Assembly: GCA_017893485.1 (NCBI GenBank)
Contig: CM030362.1
Span: 181,496,175 to 181,560,174 of the forward strand
Source: Hemerocallis citrina
Lineage: Eukaryota; Streptophyta; Magnoliopsida; Asparagales; Asphodelaceae
Direction: 5' to 3'
DNA: 64,000 nt
The position numbers and the translations under genes are program-made. Below the pieces are notes generated by a model. That model was not told where the DNA came from and did no database searches. It worked only from the letters and a program-made list of their open reading frames with translations. Below are positions 45,310-57,812 of the stretch, piece by piece; within the stretch, counting starts at the first letter, position 1, and each line of letters begins with the position of its first letter.

Positions 45310-46340
45310 ATGCTAGATTAATGGTAGGAAAGTTGTATACCATGTTAGTTTAATTGTAGGAAAGTTGTATACCATGCTAGATAAATTGTAGGAAAGTTGT
45401 ATACCATGTTAGTTTAATTATAGGAAGGTTGTATACCATGCTAGTTTAATTGTAGGAAAGTTTTATACCATGCTAGATAAATTGTAGGAAAGTTGTATAC
45501 CATGCTAGTTTAATTGTAGGAAAGTTGTATACCATTAATTGTATACCATGTTAGTTTAATTGTAGGAAAGTTGTATACCATGCTAGATAAATTGTAGGAA
45601 AGTTGTATACCATGTTAGTTTAATTATAGGAAAGTTGTATACCATGCTAGTTTAATTGTAGGAAAGTTGTATACCATGCTAGATTAATTGTATACCATGT
45701 TAGTTTAATTGTAGGAAGGTTGTATACCATGCTAGATAAATTGTAGGAAAGTTGTATACCATGCTAGTTTAATTGTAGGAAAGTTGTATACCATTAATTT
45801 TATACCATGTTAGTTTAATTGTAGGAAAGTTGTATACCATGCTAGTTTAATTGTAGGAAAGTTGTATACCATGCTAGATTAATTGTATACCATGTTAGTT
45901 TAATTGTAGGAAGGTTGTATACCATGCTAGATAAATTGTAGGAAAGTTGTATACCATGCTAGTTTAATTGTAGGAAAGTTGTATACCATGCTAGATTAAT
46001 TGTATACCATGTTAGTTTAATTGTAGGAAGGTTGTATACCATGCTAGATAAATTGTAGGAAAGTTGTATACCATGTTAGTTTAATTGTAGGAAAGTTGTA
46101 TACCATGCTAGTTTAATTGTAGGAAAGTTGTATACCATGCTAGATTAATTTATCTATGTTTAGATAGTTGTAGGAAAGTGGATATCATGCTAGATTAATT
46201 TATCCATGCTTACATGTTAGTAGGAAGGTTGTATACCATGCTAGACTAAATTATCTATGCTTATATAGTTGTAGGAAAGTGGTATATCATCCTAGATTAA
46301 TTTATCCATGCTTACATGCATATAGGAAAGTTATATACCA
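45310..46340 (+). repeat. 32-bp minisatellite with higher-order structure in B
   Basis: Roughly 30 copies of a unit of the form GTTGTATACCATGCTAG plus TTTAATTGTAGGAAA. Variants (CTAGATAAA, GTTAGTTTAA, a deleted ATTAATTGTATACC form, and GGAAGG) recur in fixed order near 45690, 45885 and 46000, so blocks of several units were amplified together. Confidence 0.85.
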
Positions 46341-47319
46341 TGCTAGATCAAATAAATATTCGTGCTTACACGATATCCATGCTTAGATAAGTATATATTC
46401 ATGCTATGTTAGTAGATGATCATGCTTAATCATTATTCATGCTCAGTTAATAGATGTCATGCTAATTATTGTCTATGTTAAGTTAGTAGATGACCATGCT
46501 AATGATTGTTTATCTTAAGTTAGTAGATGACCATGCTAATGATTGTTTATGTTAAGTTAGTAGATGTCATGCTAATTATCGCTCATGCTAAGTTAGTAGA
46601 TGTCATACTTAATTGTTGTTCATGCTAAGTCAGTAGACGATCATGCTTAGACGATATCTATGCTTAAATAGTGTATGTTCATGCCTAAATATTGTTCAAG
46701 ATCAAGCTAGAACATACTCATGTTTAACAAATGCCATGTTAGATTAAGGTAGGGATTAATCTACCATGCTTAGAACGTGTAGGAGTTATAATTCATGCTT
46801 GAATATTGTAGGAGTTACAATTCATGCTTGGGTTGTGATGATTAATCATGTTAAGAAATGAAGATCCGTGCTTAAGGTGGTAGTAGAGATATATACCCTA
46901 AGTAGTAAGTATTCACACTCAAGTTGTAGCTTATGCTTGACTATAGTAGACTTCATGTCTAGATCATAGTGATTTTCATGCTTAAGCTTGATATAAGTAC
47001 ATGCTTAAATCATATTCGTACTTAGGAATATTGTGGTAGGTGGTTATGTTATGTACCATAATTAGATTGTTGTAGGTAGATGCTTGCAATTGTATGTCAT
47101 GCTTAAGGCGCTATAGGTTGAAGTAATATGGATTGGGAAGACCACTAGTAATAATTAGTTGATAAAGGTTGTTATGTCGCCTTCGGTTTTCCATTGGTAG
47201 AATACCGACCATAGACTGTTAGTAGATTCTTCTGTTGCTTCTAATAATAAAAGATCAGGTTTACTAGTAAGCACATTTGGTTGCTTCTAGGATTGATTAC
47301 CTGTATGGTTGTTTGCATA

Positions 47320-47600
47320 TGGTTGTGCTCGTATGTGGCTCGACAGGCCCGTATGTAGCTGTGGGTCTCATACATAGTTTATTTGGCTCGTATGTAGGTT
47401 GTTGTCTCGTACGCGGCTCGACCGGCCCGTGCGTAGCTGTTGGTCTCATACGCGGCTTATTTGGCTGGTGTGTACGTTGTTATCTCCTACAAGGCCCGCC
47501 TGGCTCGTAGGTAGCTATTGTTTCATATGTAGCTTATTAGCTCGTATGTGGTTGTTACTCGTATATAGCTTGTTAGCTAGTACACAGTTCGTTGTGCTCG
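47320..47600 (+). repeat. CGTATGTGGCTCG-type repeats in B
   Basis: Imperfect repeats of CGTATGTRGCTCG/CGTACGCGGCT with CTCATACG spacers of about 25-60 bp. The counterpart in A is 51370-51570, so the array existed before the two copies separated. Confidence 0.7.
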
Positions 47601-48684
47601 TCTAGGGTGATATTACCACCCTAGGGGCTATCGACCATCAAGACACGTGTTTTCTTACCCTAAGGAACTGTGGAGGAGTCACTCCTCGGGTACCATCGGA
47701 TCTTAACCTGTGTAGGTTGATCGAGGACCGGAGTATAGACGGAATCCAAGTTCAGGGTAGTGGCATGCACATATATTCGCATTGCCGATGTCTTGGATCG
47801 ATAAGCCACGAACCGGATCCTGAAGGGTTTTGGTAAGTCTAGGTTGAGCAGCCTAGTAGAGTTGTCTTGCAAAGTCTAATTTAAGGCCTAGCATGTTATG
47901 TTTATAATATTATCGTCCTTAGGATTGTCGAGTCAGGGACATCATTAAGGTAGTGACTTATAAAGATCATTTACTTAGACCCTCGCCGAAAAAAGAGGAA
48001 TTGGTTGTGGGGGGCACCTTACGACCAACTTGTCCCCTGAGGCAGGCCTTAGGTGGTGTTATTGGGTTCTACCTTCCTGTCAAAAGGGATACGTACGATG
48101 CCTTCTCACAAGTTGGGGACATGGGTTGCGTATCCTGATTGTTAATTCCTGAAGTGCCATGATAAGGCGGGCGGAGCTAGGGGGGATGGACCCCCGGAAC
48201 TCCGTCAGGTCCTATGCCAAGAGGGTGAACAGACCATGGACTATGGTCCGACCAGGGGGCGGCAGGGGGCTCCCCTGTTAGTAGTATTCCCGACGGTTCG
48301 TCAGGTTTTTGAGTGAGGTCCGGTAAGCCGCATAGCAGTGGCAATATGGACACCACTGGCGAACTGCATTAGTGGGACTTGACCACGTCTGTAACCACAT
48401 CAGTCACGTTGTATCTGTCAGGAACATGTTGTGTACAATTAGAATTCATAACGCGGGTTCAAATCCCTATATATGGAGAAACGGCTTGAGAAGGGTCACA
48501 TGTAGTATGCGCTGCATGTTATTTCAGAGACTTGCTGACATTAGAATAGGAAGCATCCTAGTTCTATTTAAATATCGCATTAGAGTCTAGTCATAGCACT
48601 CACGAACACTTAAACTACACCAACACCATTGCCATGTTTTGTATGTTGTTTGGGAGATTTGCTGCTTTGATGTCAGCCTTTAAG

Positions 48685-48717
48685 CGTCAGTGAATACTGA
48701 CGTCCCCACTTCCATAG
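48685..48717 (+). other. Inverted repeat plus 3' splice-like site in B
   Basis: CGTCAGT (48685-48691), GAAT, ACTGACG (48696-48702), then TCCCCACTTCCATAG/G. Identical arms occur in A at 56369-56386, followed by the acceptor at 56400-56401. Confidence 0.65.
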
Positions 48718-49097
48718 GTACTGGATCGCCAAAGTACAAGGGCGAGATTCAGGAGGACTCAAGGCAAGGAAAGCAGGGAGTCAATGTCATGTTAGTTCCG
48801 CTGTAACATTATCTATTAGTTGAGAAGTACTCAAGTGGGAGTTACCAAGTATTGTTCTTCATTCCTTGTACTCTGATGTAAGATGTTGAAGGTTGTAATA
48901 CTTGGAAATGTAAAGGTAATATTGTAACTCTATTGTAAGGTATTGTAGTTGTATAATATTCATACTTGTAACACATTGGGTGTTGAATAAAAAGTTTTTA
49001 ATTCCCCTGTTTTTCTGTGTATTGTGACTAATTGAAGAAAAGGTCTTGGCTCGTGTCTCGGGTTTCCCAGTATTGGAAATCGGGGCACTACAAATAA

Positions 49098-52000
49098 ACA
49101 CCTAAAGATTGAATCTTGTGGTGGTAGTTGTTGTTTTGTGTTATGAATTGGACTAAAATGAACATAATGCATATGGACCTTGTATACAACCATTTTGGGT
49201 TGTAGGACTTGACATGGACTCATACACATAAACATATGGACCTTGTATACAACCATTTTGGGTTGTAGGACATACTCTTGAACTTTGGACTAAAAAGAAT
49301 GCATATATTTGGTTGAACCCAAATGGAGGACTCCTTACTTTATTTTATTGTTGTTGTTTCCTTTTATAAAACTTAAGTAAAAGGAACCTATTTTAGATGC
49401 TAATTCTAGTATGAAAAAGAAAAGAGACTAATCTAAGTTAGAATGATTAAAAAGATCTCTTTTATGTTTAACTAGTAATAATAAAGGTTATGTTTTAAAT
49501 AAAGTAGTATAGGAGATGTTTATGTTAAATAAGGAAGTTTTAGTAGATGTTTATGTTAAATAAAGAAGTTTAGTAGATGTTTATATGAAGTTATAGTAGA
49601 TGTTATGTTAAAAATAACGTAGTTGTAGTAGATGTTTGTGATTAAATAAAGTTGTAATAGATGTTTATGTTTAAATGAGATGGTAGTGGATGTTGTGTTT
49701 AACTAAAATTATAGTGGATGTGTATGTTTATGTTGAAGTAGTGAAGGACATTGGTTAGGAGTATGGTGGTAACCCATGCTCCCATTGTGTAGATATCCAT
49801 GGTTAGATAGTTTATGTTGTATTTATAGAAAGATTATACCTCCATGCTTAAGTATTGATAAAAGATCCATGCTTGAAGTAAGTATCATGCTTAGGTGGTT
49901 GTAGGAAAATTGTAGATCATGCTTAATTATTGTTCATGCTAAGTTAGTAGATGACCATGCTTAATTATTGTTCATGCTAAGTTAGTAGAAGACCATGCTT
50001 AATTATTATTCATGCTAAGTTAGTACATGTCATACTTAACTAGTGTTCATGCTAAGTTAATAGATGATCATGCTTAATTATTATTCATGCTCAAGTTAGT
50101 AATTATATATGCTTATATTGTTGTAGGATTAATGTTAAATTAATCTACCATGCTTAGGATTGTTGTAGGATAATGCTAAGTAATTATCCATGCTTATATT
50201 GTTGTAGGATTAATGTTAAATTAATCTACCATGCTTAGGATTGTTGTAGGTTAATGCTAAGTAATTATCCATGCTTATATTGTTGTAGGATTAATGTTAA
50301 ATTAATCTACCATGCTTAGGATTGTTGTAGGTTAATGCTAAGTAATTATCCATGCTTATATTGCTGTAGGATTAATGTTAAATTAATCTACCATGCTTAG
50401 GATTGTTGTAGGATAATGCTAAGTAATTATCCATGCTTATATTGTTGTAGGATTAATGTTAAATTAATCTACCGTGCTTAGGATTGTTGTAGGTTAATGC
50501 TAAGTAATTATCCATGCTTATATTGTTGTAGGATTAATGTTAAATTAATCTACCATGCTTAGGATTGTTGTAGGATAATGCTAAGTAATTATCCATGCTT
50601 ATATTGTTGTAGGATTAATGTTAAATTAATCTACCATGCTTAGGATTGTTGTAGGTTAATGCTAAGTAATTATCCATGCTTATATAGTTGTAGAATTAAT
50701 GTTAGAATTACCTACCATGCTTAGGAATGTTGCATATTCATGCTAAGTATATATCCATGCTTGAGTTGTGATGATTAATCATGTTTAAGTAGTGGAGACC
50801 CATGCTTAAGGTGGTAGTAGAGATTCATGCTCAATGACATTCATGCTTAGTTGATGGATAATGATATTCATGCTTAAGTAGTTAGTAGATATTCATGCTA
50901 GATGATACCCATGTTTAAGGTAACAAGTCTATGCTAAATTGTTGTAGTAAGGTAAGAAAGTATCATAACATGCTTGATTCATTGTAGGAAAGATGTATAC
51001 CATGCTAGACTATGGTAGGAAACTCTTAAACCATGTATGATGTGTACCATGTTGTAGGTTAATAGAACCATGCTCATGATGTGTGCCATGTTGTAGGAAA
51101 CTGTGAGTTCTAGTGTGTAAGGTTCAAAGTGGAATTGGACCCTATCATGGGGGCATTCCTCATCCTTATGGGTAATAAGGGTTGGGAAGATCACTAGTAA
51201 TAGTTTGTTCGATAAAGGTTGTTATGTCGCCTTCAGGCTTTTTATTGGTAGAATGCCTGTCATAGACTATTAGTAGATTCTTCTGTTGCTTCTAGTAATA
51301 GAAGATCAAGTTGCTAGTAAGCACGTTTGGTTGCTTCTAGGTTTGATTACTTGTATGGTTGTTTGCATATGGTTGTGCTCATACGTGGCTCGACTGGGCC
51401 GTGCGTAGCTGTTGGTTCCATACGCGGCTTATTTGGCTGGTATGTACGTTGTTATCTCATACGAGGCCTGCCTGGCTCGTAGGGAGTGATTAGTTCATAC
51501 TTAGCTTATTGGCTCGTATGTGGTTAGTTTACTCGTATATAGCATATTAGCTAGTACACAGTTGTTGTGCTCGTCTAGGGTGATATTATTACCCTAGGGG
51601 CTATCGACCATCAAGACATAGGTTTCTTACTCCTAAAGAACTGTGGAGGAGTCACTCCTTGTGTACCGTCGAATCTTAACCGGTGTAGGTTGATCGAGGA
51701 CCGGAGTATAGACGGAATTCAAGTTCAGGATAGTGGCACGCATGTATGTTCGCATTGCCGGGGTCGTGGATCGATGGGCCAAGAACCGGATCCTGAGGGG
51801 TTCTGGTAAGTCTAGGTTGAGCAGCCTAGTAGAGTTGTTTTGCGAAGTCTAATTTAAAGGCCTAGCATGCTGTGTTTATAATATTGTCATCCCTAGGAGT
51901 GTTCAGGGTTAGGGACATCATCAGGGTAGTGACTTATAAAGATCATTTACTTGACCATTTTGCCAAAAGGAAAGGAGTTGGTAGTGGGGGCACCTTACGG

Positions 52001-52389
52001 CCAACCCGTTCCTTGGGGCCGACCTTAGGGGTGTTATTGGGTTGTACCTTCTTGTCAAAGGGATACGCAGGGTGCCTTCTCACAAGTTGGGAGCATGGGT
52101 TGCGTATCTTGATTGTTAATTCCTGAAGTGCCATGATAAGGCGGGCGGAGCTAGGGGGATGCACCCCGGAACTTCGTCGGGTCCTATGCCGGGGATACGA
52201 ACAGGCCATGGACTACGGTCTGGCTAGGGGGCGGCAGGGGGCTCTCCTGTTGGCGGAAACCCCGAGGGTTCGTCTGGTTTTTGAGTGGGGTCCAGCACGG
52301 CTGGGTAATAGTGGCAAACAAGGACACCACTGGTTGACTACAGTAACGGGACTAGACCGTATCTGCAACCTCATCAGTCACGTTGTATC
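49098..52389 (+). mobile_element. Element A middle segment, non-coding
   Basis: Collinear with 44263-48418 of B but with different minisatellite content. No coding sequence. It carries the 81-bp array and the CGTACG-type repeats. Confidence 0.8.
50107..50700 (+). repeat. 81-bp tandem array in A
   Basis: About seven nearly identical copies, for example TGCTTAGGATTG at 50151, 50232, 50313 and 50394. Each unit contains CCATGCTTATATTGTTG and TTAATCTACCATGCTTAG. Copies differ at few positions, so amplification is recent relative to the element. B lacks this array and has the 32-bp array instead. Confidence 0.9.
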
Positions 52390-52638
52390 TGTAACGCCCC
52401 GAATCCCAAAATACACTGAATTCGAGATTTCCACAGGATCTTTACACTTCTTTCGTACAATTTTACAAGGAATTTAAAACTTTTATTTCAACAATAATTA
52501 CATCAGAGTCTTTTACATCAATACGCAGTGGAATCAATAAAAATACGACAATAATGAATGTACAATTGTTACAACTTTAACATTTAAATAATCAACAGCA
52601 TCATCAATCATCTTTATATCTTCATGTAACTCCAAATC

Positions 52639-54872
52639 CTGCATATAAAACTGTGGGCGCGTCAGTTGCTTACAACTGACGAAATATTATACATGGCCAT
52701 CCTCTCTATGCCAGAACAGTATAACGATTCTTAAATACTTTAGCAAACACAAACTTGATCACAAACAAAGCTACAAAGGGACTATCCTGTTGATGTCGTG
52801 TTGTGCGGTGCACTTAGTCCTTAATGCAGTTATTATATTATATGACACTAATGCACACTTGTTCGGATTCTATGCATCCCATACTACATAGGTCCGAGGG
52901 CAAGCCTCTTAATCGTTCTTCATCTTTGTAGGGTTCAATCCCTCGCCATGTCTTAATCTACTACTGTAACTACGGTAAGTATCCTAGATATTTTCTGACC
53001 TACGAACTCATGCCTAGGCACTCTGGAGGGAATCCCATCGCTGACATGACTCATCATGCAGACATCCTGTGGTAATTCAGCTCTCACCATAGACATGACA
53101 CCACCCGTAGTCTTCAAACATCCCACGAGCGTCGCCACCGGGACGGTACTCTGGAGCAGCATCCTCACCCAGACTCATCATGGGAATTCCTGGGATACGC
53201 TCTCGCCGCTATCCAATGGCTCTCATACTCAATGTTTTTCTCTTACTTTCATCACATCTTCACTATGTATCTATCTGTAATTTCGGTAAGTATCATAAAT
53301 GTTCTATGATCTATGAGCCCATGTCCAGGCAGCCTGGAGGGAATCCCATCGCTGACATGACTCATCATGCAGACATCCTGTGGTAATTCAGCCTCCGCCT
53401 TGGAACAGTGACACCACCCATAGACACCAAACGTCCCACAAGCGTCGCCACTGGGATGGTACTCTGAAGTAGTATCCACGTCATGTCACGACGCATCATG
53501 AAGACAGCCTGTGCATACCCTCACAACACCCATCCAATGGCCCTCATACTCATGTTTTTCTCTTACTTCCATCACAGCCTTACAAAATTTGTTTTAAAAG
53601 AAAAATCATCACAACCTAGAGCTAGCTTACCCTACCGGACTTAAATCAAAATAACAGAGACAGTCAGCCTACCTGGCTACTTCTCAAGAGACACTAAACC
53701 CTCAACGGTTAGCTTTCAAAATCATAAATAATACTGTCGGTCACTAGGGTCTCGCCTAGCCTCTAGATTCCAACAACTATCTCTTTCTAGAGATCAACAA
53801 TATTTCATAATCAATCTCAAATGACATCTTCATTTCTTTTGTTCACAAATTCTTTCTCAAATATTTCTTTTATAATCTCATAACATGAGAACCATTCAAT
53901 TCGATCAATTTCATCTTTCATATCCTGGTGTGCATTTCACAATAAAACTTAATCAAATCTTAATAATCATAAAATCTCGTAATCAACTTATTTAACTTTC
54001 ATTTGTCAAAATCAAATCCAAACTCAAAACCAAAATAAACAGTTCAGTTCAGTTGACTGGTGACAGTATCAGTCGACTGTTCAGCGAACATCAAAACATC
54101 TCAGTCGGTATCAGTTGATTGTTCTGCTAATATCAATACATCACAGTCGGTCCAGTCGACTGGTGACAATATCAGTCGACTGTTCCGCGAATACTTTGAA
54201 AACCCCAACACCAGCAGCAGTCGACTGTGAAGTGGACAGTCGACTGTTCTGCCGACGAAAAACCAATTTCTTATACTTACCAGTCGACTGTGGAAAGTAA
54301 ACAGTTGATTGTCGATCACACAAATTGCAGCCTGCATATATTTTTTGACCTTTTAATTGATTTGTACTTCCATATAAAAATATAGATCATTTCCAGAGTA
54401 TATTCCTTTTAAAAACAATATCGTATATGTTATCCAATTCTCAAGTTTCTCATTTTTCAATGAAATCCTTAAAATGCATCCAAACACATATTCAATCAAT
54501 TTTCCAAATAAACTGTTTTCTTTTCTCAAAATTACTTTACAAAAATCTCTATACTTGTATAAATAATATTTTGAGTTTATAATCACACTTCTTTGCCACA
54601 TTCTCAACAAACAACATATTTGCATTATTCTAATCATGTCTCAACATGCATCAATTTCATGCAATCACTTCAATTCTAGCATTTCAACTAGCAATCATAA
54701 CAATTTAAGGACTAGCATAGCAATTTGCATTTACCACAATCAATCAAAATTTAACGATTCATTGATGTGCATGTAATCTCATAATACCAATTCAATTTCA
54801 ACCGAATGAATCATATATCATCTATCATGCAATATCTACTCCTAAATTAGAAAGCATTTAAGAAACACCCAC
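52639..54872 (-). other. Candidate leader intron inside solo LTR C
   Basis: Donor TTTAG/GTGGGTGTTTC (exon end 54873) and acceptor TATATGCAG/GATTTGG (ending 52639). The best copy of the module is here: CGTCAGTT (52681-52674), GTAAGC, AACTGACG (52667-52660), then CGCCCACAGTTTTATATGCAG. Arms are 8 bp and perfect. CTGAC sits about 23 bases before the AG. Confidence 0.55.
54043..54310. repeat. Cluster of CAGTCGACTG palindromes in C
   Basis: At least six exact or near copies of CAGTCGACTG within 270 bp, often followed by TTCNGC or GGTGACA. The same palindrome recurs in the unrelated copia H (61244-62220 and 63848-63990). Confidence 0.85.
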
Positions 54873-56368
54873 CTAAAATTGAAGAAATGTACTCAAATGA
54901 ACTCCTAAAATTAGGAGCTCCTAAAGAAAACTCCATTTGCAACCTCCTCGAAATCCGTGCATAAATGCAAGTCCCCACTTCCTTCTCTACTTTCGGTAAC
55001 AACAGTGAGCATCTCCATGGCAACATCAAGAACAAACTCTCATCTTCTTTCATATACACATACTATGTATGTACAGATATACATTAGTATATATATGTAG
55101 GCATGTGGAATAGGTGATTAGGTGGAGGAATGGACAAAGGCTATGCTGTTTTGGGTTGGTTTTCTTCTCGGTAATGACAGGAGAGAGGGAGGAGAAGAGA
55201 TGAGAGAAAGAGAGACTAAGGGTGCATTTTTATAGATTAACTAATGGGTAGTTATAATAACCACCCCCCACATGAACACCACTAACTCCACTATTTAAAA
55301 CTTGTAACTTGCTTTCCCTCCCACTTTCAAAATCAAACTTCAGAATTTTCCCTCTTCTAAAACAGCCCGGCCCCAAAATTTATACACATTGCACGTATGC
55401 ACGTGCACGTGCTTGTGTACAAAATATTTTATTTATTTAAACTCTTTAAAACAATTATTTATATATGTAATAAATATATAAAATTTACTTTAAAACTATA
55501 CTTTTCATACACAATTAAAGTAGACACTCACCATTTCATGAAATTTATTTTGAAAGAATAATACGCTTAAAACACGTGCACCGAAACACGTGCGTCGCCC
55601 GAAAAATCTCAAAAATACAAAATTGACTTTATCATCCTGAAAAATATTTATAATTAATCTGAATGCAACATAAGAATATATTTAATATACATATATGATA
55701 ATGTACTCAAACGTACAGAAAACACGTGTATTGCACGTAGAAATTTATTTTAATTAAAATAGACAAAAAAATGAATTCTATTTACAGAAAATGAATTTAA
55801 ACATGTTTATAAAAATAAATAATTGAAACTCATCGAAAACTTTGCACGTAACGGTGGAATACCCGAAATCGACACGTGCATCGATAATACGTAAAAAGCA
55901 CGTAAAAACTCAAAGATTGAAATTTAGCATTTGAGTTGTCTCAAATGTAATTTTAAGAATACGGGATTGCATAAATAATTGAAATTCAAAATACATATCA
56001 AAATGCGTTATGGATATAATCAATAATAGTACAAAATGCACGTGCGTAACACCCGAGGGCAAAATTGTCATTTAAATTTTGCGGGGTGTTACAGTATCTG
56101 TCAGGAACAGGTTGTGTACAATTAGAAATTCATAATGCTGGTTTGCATCCCTATATATGGAGAAATGGCTTGAGATGGGGCACATGTAGTATGGGGCTGC
56201 ATGTTGCTTCGGAGACTTGCTGACATTAGAATAGGAGCATCCTAGGTTAGTTAACATTTTATTAGATTCTAGTCACTGCACTCACGAGCACTTAAACTAC
56301 ACCGACACAATTGTCATGTTTTTGTATGTTGTTTTGGGAGATTCGCTGCTAAGTTATCAGCCTTAAAG

Positions 56369-56401
56369 CGTCAGTGAATACTGACGTCCCCACTTCAATA
56401 G
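56369..56401 (+). other. Inverted repeat plus 3' splice-like site in A
   Basis: CGTCAGT-GAAT-ACTGACG (56369-56386), then TCCCCACTTCAATAG/G. Same module as in B. A's donor is TTAG/GTGGGGGTTTC at 43093. Confidence 0.6.
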
Positions 56402-57764
56402 GTACTGGATCGCAGAAGTACAGGTGCGAGATTCAGGAGGACTCAAGGCAAGGAGTCATTGTCATGTTTAGTTTCCGCTGTAATAATTACGTTGATTATC
56501 TATTGTTGAAAGGTACTCAAGTAAGAGCTACCAAGTGTTGCTCTTCATTCTTGTACTCTGATGTAATTTGTTGAAGGTGGTGATACTTGGAATTGTAAAG
56601 GTATTATTGTAACACTATTGTAATGTATTGCAATTGTATAATATTCAGACCTGTAATACATTGGGTGTTGAATAAAAAATTTTAAATTCTCTTGTTTTTC
56701 TGTGTATTGTGACTAATTGAAGAAAATGTCCAGGCTCGTGTCTCGGTTTTTCAGTATATAGAAATCGGGGCGCTACATATTTGATGAGATGAATTAAAAT
56801 AGGGGTATTAATGCATTAATTTGATATTAATGAAACTATGTGAGAACTTGTATATGTTTGGAATTAAGTAAAAGAGGGAAAGATTAATGAATGAATTAAG
56901 TTGTGGATAATTTGAGAAATTAGGGTTATTGGAAAGAACCCTACAGAAGGATTGTGAATGTGAGAGCTCTAGAGGCTAAGCAGGACCCTAGACATCGGCA
57001 GTTGAGATTATTTGATTTTGGAAATAAGCCAGTGTCGGCTAGGGTTCCTCATTATTTTAGTTAAGTCTTGCAGGGTAAGCTAGCTCTAGGTGGTTGTGGT
57101 TATGTATGTTTGAACTTAAGGACATGCACTAGTTGGAGATGTGATGAAGTAAGAGAATATATGAGTAGGGGGTCCTCTATATGATCTACGGTGTGAGATG
57201 ATCCCGAGAATTATCAAGATGTGATTGAAAGTGTCTCTGGATCATCTACGGTGTGGGATTGACCTCCGAAATTATTGGGATCGAGGCGACGCTCATGAGA
57301 TGTTTGTGTGATGAGGTGCCATGATGACTTGCAGTGTGGGGTATTCTAGAAGATTCCTAGGTGTGAGTGAAATAGTCTTCGGAATTATCTGTGGATAGAG
57401 ACTGCCTCCAGAATTACCAGGGCATGGGTCAGATACTCCCTAAATCTCTAAATCTTGAGTTAGTCGCGGGGATAAGTTTTGCATAACGAAGGATTAAACC
57501 CTATAATTAGGTGAATGCTAAGGGCTTGCCCTCAGACCGATGTTGTATGAGAGGTATAGAATCCGAACAAGTGTGCATTAGTGAGCATTATGTGCACTTG
57601 TGTTTCCTTTGACATAGTTTAATGTTTTTTTTTGTTTTCATAACACACTTATTCTTTTAGTTTAGCTTCACATGTTGATCTATGAATCTTTTCATTATTG
57701 TTTTATTTTGTGCAACAAGTTTGTGGTTAAGAGACTTTGAGAATCTCTGCTTTAATCAGCATTG

Positions 57765-57812
57765 CGTCAGTTATATGTGACTGACATGCCCACAGTTTTA
57801 ACCGTTTTGCAG
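57765..57812 (+). other. Inverted repeat plus 3' splice-like site, F 3' LTR
   Basis: CGTCAGT, eight bases, ACTGACA, then TGCCCACAG...TTTTGCAG/GA. One arm base has changed from the 5' LTR copy. Confidence 0.6.

Larger units (their letters stand above)
44063..48717 (+). other. Candidate leader intron inside giant LTR B
   Basis: Donor CTAG/GTGGGGGTT (44063) and acceptor CCACTTCCATAG/GTACTGG (ending 48717) would enclose 4.66 kb, including all minisatellites. The inverted repeat CGTCAGT-GAAT-ACTGACG (48685-48702) lies 15 bases before the AG, with CTGAC in branch-point position. In A the same signals are at 43093 and 56401. Confidence 0.5.
43276..49092 (+). mobile_element. Element B: giant solo LTR (5817 bp)
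   Basis: Same family as A. It starts TGTAATATCCCAGACGG and ends CGGGGCACTACA, flanked by AATAA (43271-43275 and 49093-49097), and is inserted in A. TATA box CACCTATAAATACC near 43880 is followed after about 180 bp by CTAG/GTGGGGGTTCTCC (44060-44073). The middle is minisatellite (44690-46400), then a segment of CGTATGTGGCTCG-type repeats (47320-47600), then a unique 3' part. No retroviral coding sequence is present. Confidence 0.88.
52390..56093 (-). mobile_element. Element C: solo LTR related to G (3704 bp)
   Basis: TGTAACGCCCCGAAT at 52390 and GCGGGGTGTTACA at 56093, flanked by GTATC (52385-52389 and 56094-56098), inserted in A. The TATA box on the minus strand (TCTATAAAAATGC, about 55225-55240) sets its orientation. 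It contains a 310-bp-spaced duplication of GGAGGGAATCCCATCGCTGA (about 53025 and 53336) and a cluster of CAGTCGACTG palindromes (54043-54295). Only one LTR is present, without primer site or genes. Confidence 0.88.
41759..56777 (+). mobile_element. Element A: giant LTR (about 4.9 kb without insertions)
   Basis: It starts TGTAATATCCCAGACGG and ends CGGGGCGCTACA, flanked by TATTT (41754-41758 and 56778-56782). Host pieces are 41759-41972, 42532-43275, 49098-52389 and 56099-56777; the rest is a Helitron, element B and element C with their duplications. No primer site, gag-pol or second LTR belongs to it, so it is best read as a solo LTR of a family with very long LTRs. TATA box CACCTATAAAG near 42915. 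Orientation is + from that TATA and from homology with B. Confidence 0.8.

Noticed and set aside
45310..46340. CRISPR-like array of 32-bp repeats
   Set aside because: The units are contiguous tandem repeats without unique spacers, in a plant LTR; this is a minisatellite.
50107..50700. Centromeric satellite
   Set aside because: Only about seven 81-bp units, bounded inside one LTR. No evidence of a long array.
41759..56777. A as one full-length retrotransposon with B or C as its parts
   Set aside because: B and C each have their own target duplications and termini, and no primer site or coding sequence belongs to A.
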